DNA of 5,266 bases from an uncultured bacterium (lineage in GTDB: Bacteria; Bacillota; Clostridia; Lachnospirales; Anaerotignaceae). The stretch spans positions 1 to 5,266 of the forward strand of contig CAJMNV010000124.1 of NCBI GenBank assembly GCA_905214825.1, read 5' to 3'. Shown here in pieces: positions 1-5,266 of the stretch (the stretch's first letter is position 1; the number at the start of each line of letters is the position of its first letter). A program made the translations under genes and the position numbers. Under the pieces are notes generated by a model that was given only the letters and a program-made list of their open reading frames with translations, was not told the origin of the DNA and ran no database searches.

Positions 1-10
1 CATCTGCATT

Positions 11-26
11 GTCACTTTTTTGTGAC
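11..26. repeat. Small inverted repeat GTCAC-T6-GTGAC
   Basis: A perfect 5-bp inverted repeat (11-15 with 22-26) surrounds six T. No T tract follows on either strand, so it is not an intrinsic terminator. It lies near the window edge and its context to the left is missing. Confidence 0.35.
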
Positions 27-73
27 GCTACGTTTGTCTGATAGAAATGAGCCTTTACTGGGCATTTTCCAAA

Positions 74-92
74 AACGAAGCTTAAATTCGTT
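74..92 (-). repeat. Inverted repeat directly after the T-arm, weak terminator-like hairpin
   Basis: On the minus strand AACGAA (92-87) and TTCGTT (79-74) form a perfect 6-bp stem with loop TTTAAGC. The run continues into T (five T over 75-71, two of them in the stem). The stem has only two G-C pairs, so it would be a weak terminator. It starts immediately after the T-arm-like stem with no spacer. It uses the same bases that could instead pair with 167-162. Confidence 0.45.
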
Positions 93-167
93 GCAGGATT
101 CGAACCTGCTAAAAACCTCTTAATCTTTGTGGTAAAACACCTCAGGCATACCTTACAGCAGAGCTTC
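74..167 (-). ncRNA. Possible degraded tRNA or small structured RNA with a T-arm-like hairpin
   Basis: The minus strand at 109-93 is a perfect 5-bp stem GCAGG/CCTGC closing the 7-nt loop TTCGAAT, which is the canonical tRNA T-arm form. Five nt upstream of it (114-110, the usual variable-loop length) lies an anticodon-arm-like stem, ACCAC (133-129) with GAGGT (119-115). It carries one A-A mismatch and a 9-nt loop instead of 7. No convincing D-arm is found. The bases just after the T-arm (AACGAAT) have no 5' acceptor partner upstream, and no CCA is encoded. A 6-bp pairing between GAAGCT (167-162) and AGCTTC (82-77) could close the whole element, about 91 nt. A degenerate tRNA remnant or an unrelated structured RNA both fit; a working cloverleaf does not. 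The exact ends are uncertain. Confidence 0.33.
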
Positions 168-175
168 TTGCACCT

Positions 176-193
176 TTGTATTTACACATACAA
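176..193. repeat. Small inverted repeat TTGTAT-6 nt-ATACAA
   Basis: TTGTAT (176-181) and ATACAA (188-193) are perfect 6-bp inverted copies around a 6-nt spacer. The stem is AT-rich. It could be a small hairpin upstream of the RNA-like element on the minus strand, or an operator-like dyad. No nearby promoter or gene start supports either role. Confidence 0.3.
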
Positions 194-275
194 TACAGAG
201 CTGTTTTACATTTTTTATCATACAGGAAAATTTTTCATATATCATGGAAAAAAAGTTGCGAACTACACATCAAAT

Positions 276-309
276 AAAAAAAACGGCTTTTCATTTTCAT
301 GAAAAACCG
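276..309 (-). terminator. Rho-independent terminator after polC
   Basis: Beginning 6 nt after the polC stop codon, the minus strand reads CGGTTTTTCAT, a GAAA loop, ATGAAAAGCCG, then eight T. This gives an 11-bp stem (309-299 with 294-284) with one G-U wobble, capped by a GNRA-type tetraloop and followed by a U8 tract (283-276). It is a textbook intrinsic terminator and marks the end of the ispG-polC transcription unit. On the plus strand the same hairpin is followed by only four T (311-314), so termination in that direction would be weaker. Confidence 0.93.
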
Positions 310-315
310 ATTTTC

Positions 316-3300
316 TTAAAACAATGTCAGCTGATTTGTTTCAGGTATACCTTCCAAAACACCATTTTCTTTGAGCAAGTCAATCAAAGACCGCCCCAAA
401 GATGTTCGTTCTTTCAATTCTTCAATGGTACGGAATTCCCCACCACTTTCTCTACCATCTACAATGCTTTGTGCCGCATTTGTGCCAAGCCCTTGCAAAG
501 AATTGAAAGGTGGTATCAACCCTTCTGGTGTAACAATAAATTTTCTTGCATCAGAACGATACAAATCTATAGGCAAAAACTGAAATCCTCTTGCATAAAA
601 TTCCACCACCAGCTCCAAAACCGTCAATTTTGTTTTGTCTTTTGCCGTAGCCTCCATACCTTTTGCATAAATTTCCCGCATTGCCACTTTTGCAACATCT
701 ATCCCTTTGCACATACAGCTATAATCAAAATCATCACAAGCACGCACCGTAAAATAAGAAGCATAATATGCCTCTGGATAATTGACTTTGAAATATGCGA
801 TACGAAACGCCATCATCACATATGCTGCTGCATGGGCTTTTGGAAACATATATTTTATTTTTTGACAAGAGTCAATATACCAATCTGGTACATTTGCTGC
901 TTTCATATCTGCAATGTCTTCTTCTGCCAATCCTTTGCCTTTTCTGACTTTTTCCATAATTTTGAATGATTTCTTTTTTTCCACACCTTTGTTAATCAAA
1001 TAAATCATAATGCTGTCACGTGTTGAAATGCTTTCTTTCAGCGTAATTGTACCATTTTCAATCAGCGTTTGTGCATTGCCCAGCCACACATCTGTCCCAT
1101 GCGAAAGACCAGATATACGCAGTAAATCGGCAAATGTTTTTGGTTTTGTATCCAACAACATACCCCTTACAAATTTTGTACCAAATTCTGGAATACCCAA
1201 TGTCCCTGTTTCGCAACCGATTTCTTCTGCAGTCACACCCAATGCCTTTGGTGACTCAAACAATGACATTGTTTTTGGATCACCCAGTGGCACCGTCTGC
1301 GGATTGACACCTGTCAAATCATACAACATACGAATGACTGTCGGGTCGTCGTGCCCGAGTAAGTCCAATTTCAGCAAACGTCCGCTAATGGAATGATAAT
1401 CAAAATGTGTTGTCGTGATGGTAGAGTTCATATCATTCGCAGGACGTTGTATCGGGCAAAATTCATAAATATTGTGGTCACTTGGTACCACCATCAACCC
1501 ACCGGGGTGTTGTCCTGTGGTTCTTTTGATACCTGTACAACCATTCATCAATCTTGTAATTTCCGCATTATGTACAGTAATCTCTCTTTCATCAAAATAT
1601 TTTTTAACAAAACCATATGCTGTTTTTTCTGCCAATGTACCAATCGTACCTGCTTTAAACACATGTCCTGTACCAAACAATTCTTCTGTGTAAGCATGTG
1701 CTGTTTGTTGATATTCTCCCGAAAAATTCAAATCAATATCTGGTTCTTTATCCCCTTCAAATCCCAAAAACGTTTGAAACGGAATATCATGTCCATCTTT
1801 ATGCAAATCCGCACCACAAACAGGGCATTTTCTATCTGGCATATCACAACCGCTTGCTTCTTCCATCGCATAAGAACGCACCAAATCAGAATCAAAATCA
1901 GAATATTTACATTTTGGACAAACATAATGTGGTGGCAAAGAGTTCACTTCTGTAATACCAGCCATATTTGCCGCAAATGAAGAACCAACAGAACCACGAG
2001 AACCAACCAAATACCCATCTTCCACAGATTTCCAAACCAATTTTTGTGCAATGATATACAACACCGCATATCCATTGCTGATAATAGAATTCAACTCTGT
2101 TTCCAATCTTTCTTGCACCAAAGGCGGCAATGGATCACCATATATGGAATGTGCTTTATCCATTGTAATTTGTCGCAGTTGCTCATCTGCACCTTCTATT
2201 TTTGGGGGAAATGTTTCATCTGGAATGGGTTTTATTTTTTCGATACGCCCAGCAATCAAATTTGTATTTGTAATCACAACTTCTTTTGCTTTTTCTTCAC
2301 CCAAATACGCAAATTCTGCCAACATCTCCTCTGTGGTACGAAAATATAAAGGTGGTTGTTTATCTGCATCAGAAAAACCTTCTGCTGCCATAATAATTTT
2401 ACGATACACAGCATCATCAGGGTCAATAAAATGCACATCACAAGTTCCCACAACAGGTTTTTGATACATTTCTCCCAAAGCAACAATCTTGCGATTGATG
2501 GCTTTCAAATCTTCTATGGAACGTATGGTTTCTACTTTTGGAGAATGTATCATAAATGCATTGTTATCCAATGGCTGAATTTCCAAATAATCATAAAAAC
2601 GTACCAATTCTGCAATACGTTGTTTTGTCTGACCGTCTAATATTGCTCGATACAATTCTCCTGCTTCACAAGCACTCCCCACAATCAAACCTTCTCGAAA
2701 CTGCATCAATTTGCTTTTTGGAATACGAGGTCTACGGAAAAAATAATCAATATGTGACATAGAAACCAATTCATATAAATTCCGCAAACCAACTGCATTT
2801 TGCACCAATATAATCGCATGATTTGCACGCAATTTTTTATAATTGACCGTACGACTTGCCAATATATTGATTTCATCTAATGTTTTGACATCTTTTTGTG
2901 CTAACATATCCAAAAACTTCAAAAATATTTCTGCTGTTGCTTCTGCATCATTGACAGCTCTGTGATGTCCGTCCAACACAACCCCCAATCGCTCGCAAAC
3001 AATATTCAATTTATGTTTTGTCAAATCTGGTAATAATGCACAAGAAAGCTCCAAAGTATCCACAACCGTATGCTCTAATTCTTCCATGCCTGCACGTTCT
3101 GCCGCAACCTGTATAAACCCCATATCAAAATTGGCATTGTGTGCCACCAAAACCGCATCTTTACAAAATGCCAAAAATTGGGGCAACACTTCTGTTATGG
3201 TAGGGGCATTTTCTACCATTTCATCTGTAATGCCTGTCAAATCTGTGATTGCTTTTGAAATGGGGCGTTGTGGATTTACAAATGTACTAAAACGCTCAAC

Positions 3301-4650
3301 AATCTGTCCCTGTTCCACTTTGACTGCCCCAATTTCTGTAATGGTTTCTTTTTCTTTGGAAAGCCCTGTGGTTTCAATATCAAACACCACATAACAATCT
3401 TGCAAGCTCTGTCCTTTTGGAGAAAGCACTGCATTCCCCAAATCATCAATCAAATATGCTTCCACACCATAAATCACTTTCAAATCGGATTTACCCACTG
3501 CATTCATGGCATCTGGAAATGCCTGTACCACACCATGGTCTGTAATAGCAACGGCTTTATGTCCCCAATCTATGGCACGTTTGATATAGGACTTCACAGA
3601 AGTTACACCGTCCATACTGCTCATTTGTGTATGCAAATGCAATTCTACTCTTTTTTCTTCTGCATTATCCATACGTGGTGGTGGTGCTTGTGCTGTCATA
3701 ATGTTTTTTGCCATAATGTTAATTTCTTTTGCATATTTGTCAAACTGTACATCACCTTGCACTTTCAAATACGCATCTTTTTTGATTTTATCTTGTAACT
3801 CATGGTCAAACACTGATTTTTTGACAAAAAACTTAACTGTGGTAGAGTCTGATTTATCTGTAATATCAAAAGAAACAATGTATTTTTCTCCTTTGATTTC
3901 TCTTTTTTCCACATTGAATATAAACCCTTCCACAATCACAAATTCCCCTGCAATTTTGGTATCCAAAATTTTCAATGGTGTACCAGAAAATGCTTTGCCA
4001 AACAATATGCCTTTTGACACTGTTTCTGTCACTGCTTGCACTTGTGCAAATGTTTTTTCTTGTTCTGCGGTTTGTGTTGCATTTGCAATTTGTTTGAGCA
4101 ATTCTTCTGTTTTGGACTGTTTTTTTTGTTGAAATTCTTCTTGTTCCTCTATGGCAGATTGTACATTTTTAAATTGTACTGTAATGGGCAAACCTACGCT
4201 TTCTTGCACAAATTTTGCCACAGCATCATCTAATTTTTTTTGTGACAAATAGTATGCCATATTATGTTTGACCAATATTTGCAATTTGCCATCTTCATAT
4301 TGCCAATCTGCATCAGAAATAATCCCACTGCAAATTTTACCTGTATTCGCAATCTTTTTGCAAATTGTTTCCCAAAAATCTGCCAATATTTCTTTTGGCT
4401 GTTTATCTGCAAAATGATATTTCGGGAAAATATGCACATCTTGTACACCGGGTAATTGTTGTATCAATTCTTTTTGCAGTTCTTGCAACATAGATGGTGG
4501 CAAAATATAATCAGCGTCCAATTCCATAACAATCGTCCGTTCTTTTTTATGTATCAACAACGAACGAACAACCGTTTCTTCAAACGCCGCTAACAAAGGG
4601 GCGGAAAGAGAAATATGTTCAAATACAGACGAAAACTTTTTTGCGGGCAT
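316..4650 (-). CDS. polC: DNA polymerase III alpha subunit, Gram-positive PolC type (with 3'-5' exonuclease)
   Basis: Replicative DNA polymerase, 1444 residues from the preferred ATG; B. subtilis PolC is 1437. Domain order: N-terminal domain and charged helical linker (~1-195), OB-like domain (~215-320), then a PHP domain starting ELHLHT (H338, H340) with ITDH (371-372). The PHP domain is split, as is normal for PolC, by a DEDDh proofreading exonuclease: DIETTG (D424, E426), AHNANFD (D509), HRAVND (H563, D568). PHP resumes and ends at GTCDVHF (735-741). The polymerase core has GSRGSVGSS (883-891), a four-cysteine zinc site (C911, C914, C942, C945), PDIDLNFSG with catalytic D971 and D973, LDLLGHDDPT (from 1095) and SHGTDVWLGN. 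The last five residues, QLTLF, match the beta-clamp-binding consensus QL(S/D)LF. All key residues are present and no frameshift is seen, so the gene is intact. It follows ispG by 23 nt and ends in a terminator. A start at 4674 would add 8 residues but lacks a good ribosome site. Confidence 0.99.
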   Translation of the reverse strand: MPAKKFSSVFEHISLSAPLLAAFEETVVRSLLIHKKERTIVMELDADYILPPSMLQELQKELIQQLPGVQDVHIFPKYHFADKQPKEILADFWETICKKIANTGKICSGIISDADWQYEDGKLQILVKHNMAYYLSQKKLDDAVAKFVQESVGLPITVQFKNVQSAIEEQEEFQQKKQSKTEELLKQIANATQTAEQEKTFAQVQAVTETVSKGILFGKAFSGTPLKILDTKIAGEFVIVEGFIFNVEKREIKGEKYIVSFDITDKSDSTTVKFFVKKSVFDHELQDKIKKDAYLKVQGDVQFDKYAKEINIMAKNIMTAQAPPPRMDNAEEKRVELHLHTQMSSMDGVTSVKSYIKRAIDWGHKAVAITDHGVVQAFPDAMNAVGKSDLKVIYGVEAYLIDDLGNAVLSPKGQSLQDCYVVFDIETTGLSKEKETITEIGAVKVEQGQIVERFSTFVNPQRPISKAITDLTGITDEMVENAPTITEVLPQFLAFCKDAVLVAHNANFDMGFIQVAAERAGMEELEHTVVDTLELSCALLPDLTKHKLNIVCERLGVVLDGHHRAVNDAEATAEIFLKFLDMLAQKDVKTLDEINILASRTVNYKKLRANHAIILVQNAVGLRNLYELVSMSHIDYFFRRPRIPKSKLMQFREGLIVGSACEAGELYRAILDGQTKQRIAELVRFYDYLEIQPLDNNAFMIHSPKVETIRSIEDLKAINRKIVALGEMYQKPVVGTCDVHFIDPDDAVYRKIIMAAEGFSDADKQPPLYFRTTEEMLAEFAYLGEEKAKEVVITNTNLIAGRIEKIKPIPDETFPPKIEGADEQLRQITMDKAHSIYGDPLPPLVQERLETELNSIISNGYAVLYIIAQKLVWKSVEDGYLVGSRGSVGSSFAANMAGITEVNSLPPHYVCPKCKYSDFDSDLVRSYAMEEASGCDMPDRKCPVCGADLHKDGHDIPFQTFLGFEGDKEPDIDLNFSGEYQQTAHAYTEELFGTGHVFKAGTIGTLAEKTAYGFVKKYFDEREITVHNAEITRLMNGCTGIKRTTGQHPGGLMVVPSDHNIYEFCPIQRPANDMNSTITTTHFDYHSISGRLLKLDLLGHDDPTVIRMLYDLTGVNPQTVPLGDPKTMSLFESPKALGVTAEEIGCETGTLGIPEFGTKFVRGMLLDTKPKTFADLLRISGLSHGTDVWLGNAQTLIENGTITLKESISTRDSIMIYLINKGVEKKKSFKIMEKVRKGKGLAEEDIADMKAANVPDWYIDSCQKIKYMFPKAHAAAYVMMAFRIAYFKVNYPEAYYASYFTVRACDDFDYSCMCKGIDVAKVAMREIYAKGMEATAKDKTKLTVLELVVEFYARGFQFLPIDLYRSDARKFIVTPEGLIPPFNSLQGLGTNAAQSIVDGRESGGEFRTIEELKERTSLGRSLIDLLKENGVLEGIPETNQLTLF

Positions 4651-4654
4651 AATG

Positions 4655-4666
4655 CCCCTCCTTTCT
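4655..4666 (-). promoter_or_regulatory. Strong Shine-Dalgarno of polC; decides the start codon
   Basis: On the minus strand AGAAAGGAGGGG contains a full AGGAGG (4662-4657), which lies 6 nt before the ATG at 4650. This is close to an ideal Gram-positive ribosome binding site. It sits downstream of another in-frame ATG at 4674, which overlaps the ispG stop and has only a weak A-rich purine stretch in front of it. The 4650 ATG is therefore the likely polC start. Ribosomes ending at the ispG TAA stop very close to this site, so coupled re-initiation is plausible but is inference. Confidence 0.88.
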
Positions 4667-4673
4667 GGTTGCA

Positions 4674-5266
4674 TTACATTTTTTCAATTTCTTCCATCAA
4701 CGCTTCCACCAGTTGATTTTCATCTACTTTGCGTATCAACTCGCCTTTTTTGAACAAAATACCAACACCATTACCACCCGCAATGCCAATATCCGCTTCT
4801 TTTGCCTCTCCTGGCCCATTGACCACACAACCCATTACAGCCACCTTAATATCTTTTTGATATGTTACACAACGTTTTTCCACTTCATTTGCGATATAAA
4901 TCAAATCAATCTGTGTTCTGCCGCATGTGGGGCAAGAAACCATTTCAATACCAAATTTTCTTAATCCCAAACTTTTCAATATTTCTTTTGCAGCTTTGAT
5001 TTCTTCCACAGGGTCACCTGTCAAAGATACACGCAATGTATCACCAATACCCATTGCCAATATTGCCCCAATCCCAACTGCTGACTTTATAGTACCACTA
5101 TACAATGTACCCGCTTCTGTAATACCCACATGAATGGGGTAAGGAATATGTTCTGCCAATATACGGTAAGCCTCTATGGAAAATGGTACATCAGATGCTT
5201 TGATGGACACCACAATATTATGAAAATCAAATTTCACTAATAAAGGAACACGTCGTAAGACACGCC
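4674..5266 (-). CDS. ispG: 4-hydroxy-3-methylbut-2-enyl diphosphate synthase (flavodoxin/ferredoxin-dependent), 5'-truncated by window edge
   Basis: This is the C-terminal ~196 residues of IspG (GcpE), out of roughly 350 in the family. The reading frame stays open to the right edge, so the in-frame GTG at 5237 is an internal codon and not the start. IspG is a cytosolic 4Fe-4S enzyme that reductively opens methylerythritol cyclodiphosphate to HMBPP, the penultimate step of the MEP isoprenoid pathway. Visible family signatures are the SIKASDV segment near the TIM-barrel part, HVGITEAG, and the C-terminal iron-sulfur domain. That domain has SCPTCGR (Cys codons at 4934-4932 and 4925-4923) and GCVVNGPGE (Cys codon 4829-4827; Glu codon 4808-4806). 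These are the three cysteines and the glutamate known to ligate the cluster, so the enzyme looks functional. The stop codon TAA (4676-4674) lies 23 nt before the polC start, which suggests one operon. In many clostridia dxr and rseP precede ispG; that part is outside this window. Confidence 0.97.
   Translation of the reverse strand, partial: RVLRRVPLLVKFDFHNIVVSIKASDVPFSIEAYRILAEHIPYPIHVGITEAGTLYSGTIKSAVGIGAILAMGIGDTLRVSLTGDPVEEIKAAKEILKSLGLRKFGIEMVSCPTCGRTQIDLIYIANEVEKRCVTYQKDIKVAVMGCVVNGPGEAKEADIGIAGGNGVGILFKKGELIRKVDENQLVEALMEEIEKM

Larger units (their letters stand above)
1..275. other. Non-coding stretch downstream of polC
   Basis: AT-rich DNA beyond the polC terminator. I find no open reading frame here with a ribosome site and recognisable protein. 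It holds the T-arm-like RNA candidate and a series of short hairpins (11-26, a bulged one at 46-66 pairing AAT/ATT and GCC/GGC, 74-92, 93-109 and 176-193). A 7-bp direct repeat, CAGAGCT, occurs at 159-165 and 196-202. It probably lies between the end of the polC operon and the next gene, which is outside the window. Confidence 0.7.

Noticed and set aside
74..172. A functional tRNA gene on the minus strand
   Set aside because: Only the T-arm is canonical. The anticodon arm has a mismatch and a 9-nt loop, position 33 would not be T, and no acceptor or D stem pairs properly by eye.
168..194. Plus-strand promoter (TTGCAC, 15-nt spacer, TACAAT)
   Set aside because: The spacer is short, the boxes are imperfect and no plus-strand gene follows, so chance in AT-rich DNA is more likely.
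244..969. Plus-strand open frame of 241 codons opposite the 3' end of polC
   Set aside because: It lies almost wholly antisense to conserved PolC sequence, its product is rich in Cys, Phe, His and Ile with no recognisable domain, and it has no ribosome site. It is a shadow frame of polC.
1010..4455. Many other frames of 60-200 codons on both strands across polC
   Set aside because: All overlap the intact polC frame, have low-complexity compositions and show no ribosome sites or family motifs.
316..4650. Inactive or disrupted PolC, or an inserted element within it
   Set aside because: All exonuclease, PHP and polymerase motifs are present in one uninterrupted frame and the length is normal.
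4713..5133. Two plus-strand frames opposite ispG
   Set aside because: They are antisense to conserved IspG motifs and have no coding signals of their own.
4674..5237. ispG starting at the GTG at 5237
   Set aside because: The frame is open upstream to the window edge and the upstream codons continue IspG-like sequence. A start here would remove half of the enzyme.

Overview
The window looks like a core chromosomal segment from a low-GC Gram-positive bacterium, most likely a clostridium. The reasons are the AT-rich base composition, a Gram-positive-type replicative polymerase (PolC), and the ispG-polC gene order that is familiar from clostridial isoprenoid/replication operons. The family-level placement is inference.

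Layout: everything coding is on the minus strand, so transcription runs from the right edge to the left. At 5266-4674 is the C-terminal half of ispG (MEP-pathway iron-sulfur enzyme), cut by the window edge. After a 23-nt gap that holds a very strong ribosome binding site comes a complete polC (4650-316), encoding the 1444-residue DNA polymerase III alpha subunit. Its proofreading exonuclease, PHP, zinc and polymerase motifs are intact, and it ends in a beta-clamp-binding tail. A strong rho-independent terminator (309-276) follows the polC stop codon by 6 nt and closes the transcription unit.

The left end (1-275) has no convincing gene. It holds several short inverted repeats. The most notable is a perfect tRNA T-arm-like hairpin on the minus strand at 109-93, but the rest does not fold by eye into a proper cloverleaf. 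It could be a degraded tRNA or a small structured RNA of unknown type.

How the genes work together: ispG and polC are tightly spaced and co-directional, so they are probably co-transcribed and perhaps translationally coupled. They have no direct biochemical link; one makes isoprenoid precursors and the other replicates the chromosome. I see no mobile element, CRISPR array, defence system or clearly new system here. The left-end RNA-like region is the only part not explained by housekeeping genes.
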